From: Lachnospiraceae bacterium
GTDB taxonomy: Bacteria; Bacillota; Clostridia; Lachnospirales; Lachnospiraceae
DNA length: 47,034 nt
Direction of reading: 5' to 3'
Assembly: GCA_030526245.1 (NCBI GenBank)
Contig: JAUNDD010000010.1
Coordinates: 15,095-62,128, forward strand
Both the position numbers and the translations under genes were made by a program. The notes beneath the pieces are model-generated. The model was not told the origin of the DNA, did not search any database, and saw only the letters and a program-made list of their open reading frames with translations. This document shows, piece after piece, positions 16,430 to 25,090 of the stretch. The stretch's first letter is position 1. Each line of letters opens with the position of its first letter.

Positions 16430-17968
16430 TCACTCAATATCCAGGTCCGAGGTCAGCTCATAGAAATCACAGGTATGGGCCGTCAGGCCGGTTACACTGG
16501 CCTTGGAGATCATGCTCATACGCAGGAAGGAACAGAAGATAAAGGCATTGTCGTCCAGCAGTTCCTGCTGCATCTCAATAGTCAGAGCCGCACGCTCATC
16601 ACTGTCAAAGGTACTGTACATCTCTGCAGCCAGCTCTTCCACCCGGTCATTATGATACTGTCCCCGGTTTTTGGTGGACGCATCCAGACAGTGGGTCGAG
16701 AAGAAGTTCATCGGGTCACCCAGTCCGCAGTTGACGTTGGCGGCTGCATAGACATCCCACTGGGTCGGATCCTTCCAGATGGAGTTATGGTCGGCGGTCA
16801 CATTCGGGATCATGTTGATGCCGATTGCCTTCAGCGAAGCCTGTGCCGACTCAGCCAGCAGCGGCAGCTCCTGCCGGGACGGATAGGTCAGCCACTTGAT
16901 CTCCAGCTCCACGCCATCCTTTTCGCGAATGCCGTCTCCATCGGTATCCACCCAGCCGGCTTCCTCCAGTACCGCCATGGCGCCTTCCGGATCATAAGTC
17001 TGTGTGTCCACATTCTGGCCGCCAAAGGGGAAGGTCTCCGGGAAGGCACCCTTGCCCACATAACCGTATCCATTCAGCAGGACACCCACAAAGCCTTCCT
17101 TATCGATGCCCATGGCGATGGCCTTGCGCACCGCGTCGTCCTGGATGATCTCGGACTGGAAATTCATCTGGCAGTAGAAGGACCGTGAGGTCTGGATTCC
17201 GGTAAAGGTATACGCATCATTTTCAAACAGAGGATAGCTTGCGTAGGCCATGCCGTAGGCTGCGTCGATCTCACCGGACTGCAGCGCCAGGGCCAGGGTG
17301 TCTCCGTTGGAGATGGTGCGCACCGTCACCTCATCCACCTTGACCTCATCCGCCCAGTAGTTTTCATTCTTCACCAGGTTCAGATGGTCGTCCGTCACCA
17401 GCTCTACAGCAACATAGGGACCGGTTCCCACCACCATGCCGTCCTCCGTGATTCCCTCCTCCATATCGATCACGCAGCCGTAGGCCTCGGACAGATAGTT
17501 CAACAGGGTCGGATTGGTGCTCTCGGTGACGATCGTCAGCACATTACCCTCCGCCTCCATGGAAGCGATCTTCAGATCACCTCTGGCCCGGTCATGTACC
17601 TCGATCAGATGCTCCAGACTTGCCTTGACAGCCTGTGCATCGCAGGGCTTTCCGTTGGAGAAGCATACTCCTTCCTTCATCGTGATCTTCCAGGTATTCT
17701 CATCCACCAGCTCATAGCCCTCCGCCAGCCAGGGAGCCAGCGTCGAATCATCCTGGATCTTAAACAGCGTCTCACCCACTCCGTAACGCAGGCAGGCCCA
17801 TCCGCAGTAGGCCTCGTGGGGGTTGATGTTGGCCTCTTCGTTTTCCGCATTAAAGGTCGTGTCACCGAACACAAAGTTCTTCTTTTCAGTTTCATCTGCC
17901 GCAGCTGTACCTGTCATCAGGCCTGCCGCCATACAGGCTGCTATCCATAACGCCGTTGCTTTTTTCAT
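16430..17968 (-). CDS. NikA/DppA-family substrate-binding protein of the ABC importer
   Basis: A 512-residue extracytoplasmic solute receptor of the SBP_bac_5 (peptide/nickel) family. Recognisable stretches are LAPWLAEGYELVDENTWKIT and VGTGPYVAVEL, then VRKAIAMGIDKEGFVGVLLNGYG and the Ca-loop-like WVDTDGDGIREKDG. It starts at the ATG at 17968: AGGAGG lies 9 nt before it and falls inside the longer frame from 17986. The signal MKKATALWIAACMAAGLMTG has an IAAC that fits a minimal lipobox, but the hydrophobic run continues past it to GTAAADE, so cleavage by signal peptidase I is also possible. Neighbours are a NikB/NikC-type permease pair and two ATPases. Ligand (nickel, metallophore or peptide) is not determinable here. 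Confidence 0.9.
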   Translation of the reverse strand: MKKATALWIAACMAAGLMTGTAAADETEKKNFVFGDTTFNAENEEANINPHEAYCGWACLRYGVGETLFKIQDDSTLAPWLAEGYELVDENTWKITMKEGVCFSNGKPCDAQAVKASLEHLIEVHDRARGDLKIASMEAEGNVLTIVTESTNPTLLNYLSEAYGCVIDMEEGITEDGMVVGTGPYVAVELVTDDHLNLVKNENYWADEVKVDEVTVRTISNGDTLALALQSGEIDAAYGMAYASYPLFENDAYTFTGIQTSRSFYCQMNFQSEIIQDDAVRKAIAMGIDKEGFVGVLLNGYGYVGKGAFPETFPFGGQNVDTQTYDPEGAMAVLEEAGWVDTDGDGIREKDGVELEIKWLTYPSRQELPLLAESAQASLKAIGINMIPNVTADHNSIWKDPTQWDVYAAANVNCGLGDPMNFFSTHCLDASTKNRGQYHNDRVEELAAEMYSTFDSDERAALTIEMQQELLDDNAFIFCSFLRMSMISKASVTGLTAHTCDFYELTSDLDIE

Positions 17969-18096
17969 GCTTGCATTCCTCCTCATACGCTTCTTTTTCG
18001 AATTTCAGCTGATATCTTCCGGATGTCTGCACACTTCCCGGATATCTGCCCTCTTCTCTCGGGGCCCTGCAGCCGCACACAGCGCTGCAGCGTCCC

Positions 18097-18948
18097 CTAC
18101 CGGCTGCTGTTTCTGGGATCCAGATAATCCCGCACGGCATCCCCCAGCAGATTGAAGATCACCACCGTAATAAAGATGGCGATTCCCGGTGATATCACCA
18201 GCCAGGGATGCGTCTGCAGCATGCTCCGGCCTGTGCTCATCATGTTTCCCCACTCAGCCGTCGGAGGCAGTGCCCCCAGGCCCAGAAAGCTCAGCCCCGC
18301 CAGCTCCATCATCATGGTGCCGATGTCCAGCACCGCTGTGACCAGAATCGGTCCCAGTATGTTCGGCAGGATATGCCGGGTGATGATCTGCCAGGCATTG
18401 CCGCCAGCCATCCTGGCCGCCGCAGCATAGGGCTCGGTCTTGACTGCCAGCGTCTGACTGCGGGCCACCCGGGAATATTTGGGCCAGCTGATGACCGCCA
18501 GCGCGATCACCGCATTGCTCATGCCGCCTCCCAGCAGAGCCGCCACCGCCAGTGCAAACACCAGTCCCGGAAAGGCCAGACAGATGTCGGAGATCCGCAT
18601 CATGATGCTGTCCGCTTTTCCGCCGAAATAGCCGCACAGCACACCGATCACGGTGCCTCCCACCGAGATGATCAGCACCAGCACCAGTGTATACAGAATA
18701 CTGGTCTGGGCTCCGATCAGAACCCGGGAAAACATATCGCGTCCATAGAGATCCGTTCCCATCAGATGCTCCCGCGAGGGCGGCAGCTTGGACAGGCTCA
18801 GATTCTGCTCATAGGGATCATAGGGTACCAGCCGTCCGGCAAAAACGGCCACAAGCAGCAGCGCCAGGGCCAGCAGTCCAAAAAAGATCAGCCTCTTTTT
18901 GGTGTGATTTTTCCGGACCTTCTGTTTCCGGACTGTGACTTCACTCAC
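18097..18948 (-). CDS. ABC importer permease (NikC/DppC-like)
   Basis: A 283-residue inner-membrane permease with one N-terminal helix (LIFFGLLALALLLVAVFAG) and five more in the BPD transport domain. The EAA-type loop region is PYAAAARMAGGNAWQIITRHILPN, and LMGTDLYGRDMFSRVLIGA is characteristic of DppC/NikC proteins. The start is taken as the GTG at 18948, which overlaps the TGA of the upstream permease (GTGA) with GGGAGGG in front. An ATG-started frame at 19041 would overlap that gene by 97 nt and adds non-homologous sequence. The 128 nt to the receptor gene hold no recognised element. Confidence 0.92.
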   Translation of the reverse strand: MSEVTVRKQKVRKNHTKKRLIFFGLLALALLLVAVFAGRLVPYDPYEQNLSLSKLPPSREHLMGTDLYGRDMFSRVLIGAQTSILYTLVLVLIISVGGTVIGVLCGYFGGKADSIMMRISDICLAFPGLVFALAVAALLGGGMSNAVIALAVISWPKYSRVARSQTLAVKTEPYAAAARMAGGNAWQIITRHILPNILGPILVTAVLDIGTMMMELAGLSFLGLGALPPTAEWGNMMSTGRSMLQTHPWLVISPGIAIFITVVIFNLLGDAVRDYLDPRNSSR

Positions 18949-19889
18949 GGCTCCATCCCTCCCAGTCGAATGCGCGGATCCAGGCAGTGATAGCTCAGAT
19001 CCGTCACCAGATTTACAAATACATAAATGATCGCCATCCACATGACATACGCCTGGATCATGGGATAATCACGCATATTGATGGCATCCACCGCCAGCTT
19101 TCCCACGCCATCCCACATAAAGATCGATTCCACGATGGCCGTACCGCCCAGCAGACTGCCGATGGACAATGTCAGCAGCGTCACGATGGTCACCAGCGAT
19201 GCCTTCAGCACACTCCGGAGCATGGTGACCGAAAACCGCACGCCCCGGGCCCGGGCTCCCGTCACATAGTCCTTGCTCAGCTCATCCAGGATCGCCGCCC
19301 GCACCTGTCGCAGATATTTCGACGACATGGCAATCGCCAGTGTCATCGCCGGCAGCGCCACGCTTTTCATCGTGATGCCCTGAGAGATGACCGGAAACCA
19401 GCCCAGCCGGATCGAGAACAGATACATCAACAGCAGGGACACAAAAAAATTCGGCAGACTGTTGCCGATAAAGCTGAAGCAGCGGACAATATAATCCGTT
19501 ACCTTATTCTGTTTCACCGCAGCCAGGATCCCCAGCGGTATGGACACCAGGATCGTCAGCAGGATCGACACCACCGTCAGCAGCAGCGTGGCCGGCAGCT
19601 TTCCGACAAACGTGGAAAAGACCGGCTTGCGGCTGACATAGCTGGTTCCCATATCGCCCCGGAGCAGCCGGCTAAGCCAGACACCATACTGCACCAGAAA
19701 CGGCTGATCCAGTCCCAGCTCCGCCCGGGCTGCGTCGATCACGTCCTGGCTCACCGAGGCGTTGGTATTCTCCATCTTCTGCTCCACCACATCACTACCC
19801 GCCATGCGCATCATGCCGTAGGACAGAAAGGTGATTGCCAGCAGGATCGGAATCAGCTGCAGCAGGCGCTTCATGACATATCTCTTCAT
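18945..19889 (-). CDS. ABC importer permease (NikB/DppB-like)
   Basis: A 314-residue membrane permease and first gene of the importer operon. It starts MKRYVMKRLLQLIPILLAITFLSY, as DppB/NikB proteins do. It has GDMGTSYVSRKPV after the first helix, the PLGILAAVKQNKVTDY and PNFFVSLLLMYLFS segments, and the EAA loop DYVTGARARGVRFSVTMLRSVLKAS. GGGAGGA lies about 10 nt before the ATG. The promoter at 19943-19970 drives it, and the downstream permease overlaps by 4 nt. Confidence 0.93.
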   Translation of the reverse strand: MKRYVMKRLLQLIPILLAITFLSYGMMRMAGSDVVEQKMENTNASVSQDVIDAARAELGLDQPFLVQYGVWLSRLLRGDMGTSYVSRKPVFSTFVGKLPATLLLTVVSILLTILVSIPLGILAAVKQNKVTDYIVRCFSFIGNSLPNFFVSLLLMYLFSIRLGWFPVISQGITMKSVALPAMTLAIAMSSKYLRQVRAAILDELSKDYVTGARARGVRFSVTMLRSVLKASLVTIVTLLTLSIGSLLGGTAIVESIFMWDGVGKLAVDAINMRDYPMIQAYVMWMAIIYVFVNLVTDLSYHCLDPRIRLGGMEP

Positions 19890-19942
19890 TCTTTGTTATT
19901 CCTCCCGGCCCGTCAGGGGCCTGTATGTCTCTTTTTATTCTT

Positions 19943-19970
19943 ATTATACCCTGTGAATCCCTTCCCTCAA
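19943..19970 (-). promoter_or_regulatory. Promoter of the NikA/DppA-type importer operon
   Basis: Minus-strand TTGAGG (19970-19965) and TATAAT (19948-19943) with 16-nt spacing, about 55 nt before the first permease gene and after the terminator at 20010-20039. No metal-responsive operator was recognised. Confidence 0.7.
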
Positions 19971-20009
19971 ATTCATATTCGGAATGGACCTATACCTCAA
20001 AGGAATACC

Positions 20010-20039
20010 AAAAGAGCACCCTCCATGCGGAAGGTGCTC
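20010..20039 (-). terminator. Terminator after the tandem methyltransferase gene
   Basis: GAGCACC/GGTGCTC stem with a 12-nt loop followed by TTTT on the minus strand, 12 nt past the stop at 20052. It separates dusB-methyltransferase from the importer operon. Confidence 0.85.
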
Positions 20040-20051
20040 ATACGTATTTAC

Positions 20052-21539
20052 TCACTTATCTGCGGTCAGCAGAAACAGGCGGGTGGGATTATAAAACTGA
20101 TCCTTTTCCAGATAGACACGGTCACTGATCCTGAAGTCCAGCGTCAGCTCCTCCGCGCCTTCCTCTTCCAGAACCCCCACATCCCAGGCCGGGCGCTTCT
20201 GGAAGCTGATGGACAGCTGCCTTTTGATGGCATTGTTCTCACGCAGCACGGCATTGCCCAGCATGTGATGTGCGTGGTCTGTGGGCAGATCCTCCATACG
20301 GGTCGAGTCCTCCGCACCATAGTTGGCGTCGATATTGATCAGACGTCCCTTCGGCTTCAGGACCCGGAGCCACTCCCGGTATGCCTGCTGGGGATGGGGC
20401 AGCGTCCAGGTCAGATTTCTGGAGATCACCACATCGAAGGTCTCATCCTCAAATTCCAGATTTTCAGCGTCCATCACCTTAAACTCACAGGATACGCCCT
20501 CTTCCCGGGCCAGCGTGTGCGCCGCCCGGATCATCTCCGGCGTCAGATCCACACCGGTACACTGATGTCCCTCTCCGGACAGAATGATGCTGAAGTAGCC
20601 GGCTCCGCAGCCCACATCCAGGATCTTCAGGGCCTGTCCCTCCGGCAGCTTTTTACGGATTTCCCGAAGCCAGCGCTCATTGATCTCATGATGCAGCTCT
20701 TCTCTTCGCTGATCCAGGAAGGATGAGCTGCGGGCACTCCAGTAGTGCACCACACGCCGTTTGATATCGTCCTTATGGGCCCGGATCATAAACATGGGCG
20801 TGGAAGCACAGCTGATCTTTTCTTCCTCCGACCATACCTGCTCCCAGATCTTCGTATCCGGAATTACGAACTGATACCCGATCTCCCGCAGCGTTTTCAC
20901 ATCCCAGTCCGGACGCATCTGCCGGCTCAGCGGTACCTTACGGGCGATCTCTTCCATGACCTCGAAGCGGTTGCCCACATTGCAGTCATCGATCCCGGCC
21001 TCACTGGACTGGACCCGATCCCGCTCATACTCCGCCTTTTTCTCTTCATCAAACAGATAATGATACCAGTTTGCATCGAAATTCAGCAGCAGTCCGTTGG
21101 ATTGAAGCAGGCGAAACCACTCCTTGTATGCTTCCCGGGGATGCTGAAGATTCCAGGTGACATTCCGGGACACGATACAGTCAAAGGACAGATCCGGAAG
21201 CTCGATCTTCTCCACATCCCCCAGCATCCAGCGTACCTGTCCTGCCTGCTCTCCCAGATTGACCTGAGCCTCCCGCAGCATCTCCTCGGTACAGTCCAAT
21301 GCCGTGACCTGAAATCCGATCTCCGTCAGAAGCCTGGTAAAAAATCCCGGTCCGCAGCCCGCATCCAGTACATGGATATCCTCCGGCGTCCTCCCCGGAA
21401 AAGCCTCGAGAATACTGCTCTGCAGGAGCTTCTTCCAGTTCGTTCGCCGATCGTCCTTCATCTCCTGCTTATTGTAGTCGGAATACCCTTCCGCGCGCTG
21501 TGTCCAGTAGTCGTGGATCTCATTCATCAATTCGCCCAT
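20052..21539 (-). CDS. Tandem-duplicated class I SAM-dependent methyltransferase
   Basis: A 495-residue soluble protein made of two complete Rossmann methyltransferase copies, about 1-256 and 257-495. The first has the SAM motif VLDAGCGPGFFTRLL and the acidic ALDCTEEML, the second ILDVGCGAGYFSIIL and GVDLTPEMI. Both share an unusual family signature, SRNVTWNLQHP and SRNLTWTLPHP, followed by a similar LLNFDANW/LINIDANY strand. Each half begins YWTQRAEGY / YWSARSSSF. Single-copy relatives are about 250-270 residues, so this is an internal duplication. It starts 6 nt after dusB and is probably cotranscribed, while a terminator parts it from the importer operon. The methyl acceptor is unknown. 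The SAM sites of both halves look intact. Confidence 0.88.
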   Translation of the reverse strand: MGELMNEIHDYWTQRAEGYSDYNKQEMKDDRRTNWKKLLQSSILEAFPGRTPEDIHVLDAGCGPGFFTRLLTEIGFQVTALDCTEEMLREAQVNLGEQAGQVRWMLGDVEKIELPDLSFDCIVSRNVTWNLQHPREAYKEWFRLLQSNGLLLNFDANWYHYLFDEEKKAEYERDRVQSSEAGIDDCNVGNRFEVMEEIARKVPLSRQMRPDWDVKTLREIGYQFVIPDTKIWEQVWSEEEKISCASTPMFMIRAHKDDIKRRVVHYWSARSSSFLDQRREELHHEINERWLREIRKKLPEGQALKILDVGCGAGYFSIILSGEGHQCTGVDLTPEMIRAAHTLAREEGVSCEFKVMDAENLEFEDETFDVVISRNLTWTLPHPQQAYREWLRVLKPKGRLINIDANYGAEDSTRMEDLPTDHAHHMLGNAVLRENNAIKRQLSISFQKRPAWDVGVLEEEGAEELTLDFRISDRVYLEKDQFYNPTRLFLLTADK

Positions 21540-21545
21540 CTGCTC

Positions 21546-22511
21546 TTACTTCCTCTTCTCCAACTCTTCCAACAGCCCTTCCAGCTTCTCCAGGCTCTCG
21601 ATCTCATTCACCCGCTGCCGCAGTCTGGCACTGTGGGGATACCCGGTGGTGTACCAGGCCACATGCTTGCGCATCTCCCGCATGGCAATGACCTCGCCCT
21701 TGTACTCGCACTGCATCCGGGCATGGCGCAGGATCATATCGATCACCTCGGACACGGTGGGACGCTCCAGCACCTCGCCGTTTTCCAGATAGGCTTTGAT
21801 CCGGGCAAAGACCCAGGGATCGCCCTGGGCGGCCCGGCCTACCATCACGGCGTCACAGCCTGTCTCCCGCAGCATTCTGGCTGCGCTTTCGCCGTCCACC
21901 ACATCACCGTTGCCGATAACCGGAATGCTCACCGCTTCCTTCACCTGCCGGATAATATCCCAGTCCGCCTTCCCGCTGTAATACTGCTCCCTGGTCCGGC
22001 CGTGGACCGCCACCGCGGCGGCTCCGCTCTCCTGAGCGATCCGGGCCAGCTCCACCGCATTCACATGCGCCTCGTCAAAGCCCTTGCGGATCTTGACCGT
22101 CACCGGCTTTTCCGTGGCCCTGGCCATACACTCGATGATCCGCCCCGCCAGCACCGGGTTCTTCATCAGCGCGCTGCCCTCTCCGTTGCCGGCCACCTTG
22201 GGTACCGGACAGCCCATATTGATGTCGATGATATCAAAGGGGCGGTCATCCAGCTGACGGGTGATCTCCCCCATCAGCTCCGGCTCACTGCCAAAAAGCT
22301 GCAGGGACACCGGGCCTTCCCCCGGGGCTGTCCGCAGCAGCGCCTCGGTATTCTTGTTGCGATAGGACACCGCCTTGGCGCTGACCATCTCCATACAGAC
22401 CAGGCCGGCTCCCTGCTCCCGGCACAGCAAACGAAAAGGCAGGTCACTTACCCCTGCCATCGGTGCCAGTATGATATTGTTTTCCAGTGTTACGTTTCCT
22501 ATTTTGAACAT
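21546..22511 (-). CDS. dusB: tRNA-dihydrouridine synthase (DusB type)
   Basis: FMN-dependent enzyme of 321 residues that reduces specific uridines in the tRNA D-loop with NADPH. The TIM-barrel start NIILAPMAGVSDLPFR, the catalytic-cysteine motif INMGCPVPKVAGNGEGSAL, VAVHGRTREQYYSG and PVIGNGDVVDGESAARML, then VMVGRAAQGDPWVF, are all present. The ATG at 22511 is preferred over the GTG at 22541 because GTGGAG precedes it and MFKIGNVTLENN is the usual N-terminus. The leader carries a GGCCGGATC/GATCCGGCC hairpin (about 22583-22620). Confidence 0.95.
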   Translation of the reverse strand: MFKIGNVTLENNIILAPMAGVSDLPFRLLCREQGAGLVCMEMVSAKAVSYRNKNTEALLRTAPGEGPVSLQLFGSEPELMGEITRQLDDRPFDIIDINMGCPVPKVAGNGEGSALMKNPVLAGRIIECMARATEKPVTVKIRKGFDEAHVNAVELARIAQESGAAAVAVHGRTREQYYSGKADWDIIRQVKEAVSIPVIGNGDVVDGESAARMLRETGCDAVMVGRAAQGDPWVFARIKAYLENGEVLERPTVSEVIDMILRHARMQCEYKGEVIAMREMRKHVAWYTTGYPHSARLRQRVNEIESLEKLEGLLEELEKRK

Positions 22512-22637
22512 TGACGGCTCCACATTTACTCTGTCTCCCACCCCGGCGGGTGTTATCTTACATGGTCAAGGTGTCAAACGCAGGAGGCCGGATCGCTTTG
22601 CGCTCCCGAGATCCGGCCCCTGAAAGCTATGCCGGAA

Positions 22638-22988
22638 TCACGCTTCTTCCAGCGGGATACCCATGATCACGACCTTACAGAACAGCTCCAGCTGTCCGAA
22701 CATCTCCTGACGCTCCTTGCGGATCTGCTTGATCATCAGCGTGCCGCCAATCTCATCGTAGTTGTAATCCGAGTCCTTCGCCATGGTCTTCAGCTGCAGA
22801 CTGCCATCTTCGTCAAATTCCATGATAAACTCGCCGCCAATCTCCTGGGTAAACAGGATGCTGATGATGCGCAGCTCCTTTTTGATATCCTCCGGCAGTT
22901 TGGCAAACTTTTCCTCATTAAAATAGTATTTTTCTTCATAGGCACTGGCGCCGCACAGCACCAGTCCCTCCTGATTCATCTCTGACAA
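22638..22988 (-). CDS. Small conserved protein, DUF6145-like
   Basis: A 116-residue acidic cytoplasmic protein without signal peptide, containing LCGASAYEEKYYFN, LPEDIKKELRIISILFTQEIGG and FDEDGSLQLKT. It resembles DUF6145 proteins of Lachnospiraceae from memory; no function is known. The start is TTG at 22988: AAGGAG lies exactly 7 nt before it, whereas the ATG three codons later is too distant. The region 22989-23135 towards birA has no gene and holds repeat hairpins. Confidence 0.75.
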   Translation of the reverse strand: MSEMNQEGLVLCGASAYEEKYYFNEEKFAKLPEDIKKELRIISILFTQEIGGEFIMEFDEDGSLQLKTMAKDSDYNYDEIGGTLMIKQIRKERQEMFGQLELFCKVVIMGIPLEEA

Positions 22989-23050
22989 GGTCTTACTCCT
23001 TCTCTTATGCCTTCATATTCTTTCTAAAAGCCAAAAACTTCCACTGTTCT

Positions 23051-23130
23051 CTGCCTTACGGCAGTCATCCGGATGCCTGCCCGATTTAAGATCGGACAAG
23101 CAGGAAAGCTTACGCCGGGCAGCGTTCCTG
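23051..23130. repeat. Intergenic hairpin cluster between birA and the DUF6145-like gene
   Basis: CTGCC-TTA-CGGCAG is followed by TCATCCGGATGC, a CCGAT/ATCGG-type hairpin (about 23081-23096) and a GGGCAGC...GCTGCCC hairpin (about 23117-23134). The arrangement of hairpin plus TC(A/G)TCCGGAT resembles the modules at 11756 and 35481. The last hairpin may act as a weak terminator for birA. Confidence 0.6.
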
Positions 23131-23135
23131 CTGCC

Positions 23136-24119
23136 CTATACATACCCGTACAGGCCGCGTACCGACACCTCACCGGCGTACACATTCACCAGCTCGCCGT
23201 CCTCCCGGCGTACCAGCAGTTCCCCCAGATCATTGATGCCCTCGGCCACACCGGTGAATTCTCCGTTTGGATCCAGTACCCGGACCTCCCGGCCCCGGTT
23301 CACCAGCAGCTCATTGTAGTGCTCCCGCAGGCCGGACAGATCCTTCGTTTCCTGCAGGCAGGCATAATACTTTTCAAAATACTCCATGATCTTGGCGATC
23401 AGCTGCGCCCGGTTGTGCTCCCGGCCGGTCTCGATCCGCAGTGACGTGCCGATCTCCCGAAGCTCCTCCGGAAACTCCTCCACATTGACGTTGATGCCGA
23501 TCCCGATGACCACGTAGTGGACGGCGTTCATCTCAGCGCTCATCTCCGTCAGAATCCCGCTGATCTTTTTTCCGCCGATGACCACATCGTTGGGCCATTT
23601 GATGCTCACCTGGTCGCTGCACAGCTCCCGGCAGGCATCCGCGGCAGCCAGACCGATTACCGGTGTCACCATGGCGATCCGATCCAGCGGCAGTGTGGGC
23701 CGCAGCACCAGCGTCATGGCGATGGCCGTTCCCGGCGGTGTGGCCCAGGTGTGTCCCCGGCGTCCCCGGCCGGCGGTCTGCTCATCGGCGATCACGAGAG
23801 CGCCTTCCGGTGCCCCCTCCTCGGCGATCTGCTTGGCATACTGATTGGTGGAGCCGATGGTCGGGAAATAATAGGTGGGATGACCGGCCCACCTGGTATG
23901 CAGGTGTCCCTCCACCTCCTGGGCCGTCATCACATCCGGAGCAGACAACAGACGATAACCCCTGTTCGGTACGGCCTCGATCTCATAGCCTTCCTCCTGA
24001 AGCTGGCGGATCCGTTTCCAGACCGCCGTACGGGATACCCCAAACAGCTGACACAGCTCCTGGCCGGACACCGAGTCACCGCGCTGTCTTAGTATACTTA
24101 AAATATCCGATGCTGTCAT
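23136..24119 (-). CDS. birA: Bifunctional biotin-protein ligase / biotin operon repressor
   Basis: A 327-residue enzyme that makes biotinyl-AMP and transfers biotin to carrier proteins; the N-terminal winged helix suggests it also represses biotin genes. Residues 1-60 are the helix-turn-helix (VSGQELCQLFGVSRTAVWKRIRQLQEEGY). The catalytic domain has TGSTNQYAK-like GSTNQYAK, the adenylate loop GRGRRGHTW and KWPNDVVIGGKKISGILTE, and the C-terminal SH3-like domain ends VYAGEVSVRG. The ATG overlaps the stop of the SPFH gene by one base (TGATG), so translation is coupled. Confidence 0.96.
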   Translation of the reverse strand: MTASDILSILRQRGDSVSGQELCQLFGVSRTAVWKRIRQLQEEGYEIEAVPNRGYRLLSAPDVMTAQEVEGHLHTRWAGHPTYYFPTIGSTNQYAKQIAEEGAPEGALVIADEQTAGRGRRGHTWATPPGTAIAMTLVLRPTLPLDRIAMVTPVIGLAAADACRELCSDQVSIKWPNDVVIGGKKISGILTEMSAEMNAVHYVVIGIGINVNVEEFPEELREIGTSLRIETGREHNRAQLIAKIMEYFEKYYACLQETKDLSGLREHYNELLVNRGREVRVLDPNGEFTGVAEGINDLGELLVRREDGELVNVYAGEVSVRGLYGYV

Positions 24120-25054
24120 CAGTCCTTCGCAACCTCCACCGCGGCCTTAATGGCTCCGGCCACATTCTGGATCTCCGAAGGAACAATGATCTTGGTGGCC
24201 TGTCCGTCTGCTACCTTGGCCAGTGCCTCAAAGCTCTTCAGGGTCAGAACCGACTGATCGGCTCCGGCTTCCTTCAGCACGCGGATACCTTCCGCATTGG
24301 CCTCGTGGACGATCCGGATCGCCTCCGCCTGACCTTCCGCCTCGCGGATCATCTTTTCCTTGGCTGCCTCGGCCCGCAGGATCGCCGCCGTCTTTTCAGC
24401 CTCTGCATCCAGGATCGCAGCTTCCTTCTTACCTTCGGCACGCAGGATCTGCGACTTCTTTTCACCTTCCGCGATCAGGACCGCCTCACGTCTTTCACGC
24501 TCCGCCTTCATCTGCTTCTCCATGGCATCCACGATCTGCTCCGGCGGCAGGATGTTCTTAAGCTCGACACGGTTGACCTTGATGCCCCAGGGATCCGTTG
24601 CCTCATCCAGCACTGCGCGCATGCGGCCGTTGATCATCTCACGGGAGGTCAGCGTCTGGTCCAGTTCCAGGTCACCGATCACGTTTCGCAGCGAGGTAGC
24701 TGTCAGATTTTCGATGGCCAGCAGCGGGCGCTCCACACCGTAGGCATACAGCTTCGGGTCCGTGATCTGGAAGAACACGACCGTGTCGATCTGCATGGTT
24801 ACATTATCCTTGGTGATCACCGGCTGGGGCTGGAAATCCGCCACCTGTTCCTTCAGGTTAACACGGCGTGCCACTCTGTCCAGGAACGGTACCTTGAAAT
24901 GAATACCTACATTCCAGGTGTCCTGATATCCTCCCAGTCTTTCTACAACAAATGCCTGTGCCTGGGGCACGATCTTAATGCAGGTCAGCAGTACCCATAC
25001 CAGCACCAGAATACCGAAGATCAGTGCCACTGTCCCAAATCCTAATCCACTCAT
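24119..25054 (-). CDS. SPFH/band 7 (slipin/QmcA-like) membrane protein
   Basis: A 311-residue membrane scaffold protein. It has an N-terminal hydrophobic anchor (VALIFGILVLVWVLLTCI), the SPFH domain (VVERLGGYQDTWNVGIHFKVPF, VNLKEQVADFQPQPVITKDNV, then DPKLYAYGVERP), and a long Ala/Glu/Lys coiled coil (about residues 180-255). The last is rich in EAEK/AEGE repeats, as in paraslipins. It forms oligomers in membrane microdomains, and its classic partner is an NfeD protein, which is encoded just upstream at 25091-25537. Translation is coupled to birA downstream. Confidence 0.93.
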   Translation of the reverse strand: MSGLGFGTVALIFGILVLVWVLLTCIKIVPQAQAFVVERLGGYQDTWNVGIHFKVPFLDRVARRVNLKEQVADFQPQPVITKDNVTMQIDTVVFFQITDPKLYAYGVERPLLAIENLTATSLRNVIGDLELDQTLTSREMINGRMRAVLDEATDPWGIKVNRVELKNILPPEQIVDAMEKQMKAERERREAVLIAEGEKKSQILRAEGKKEAAILDAEAEKTAAILRAEAAKEKMIREAEGQAEAIRIVHEANAEGIRVLKEAGADQSVLTLKSFEALAKVADGQATKIIVPSEIQNVAGAIKAAVEVAKD

Positions 25055-25090
25055 AGTTCTCTCCTTTCTGACGGTTCACCCGGGTGAACC

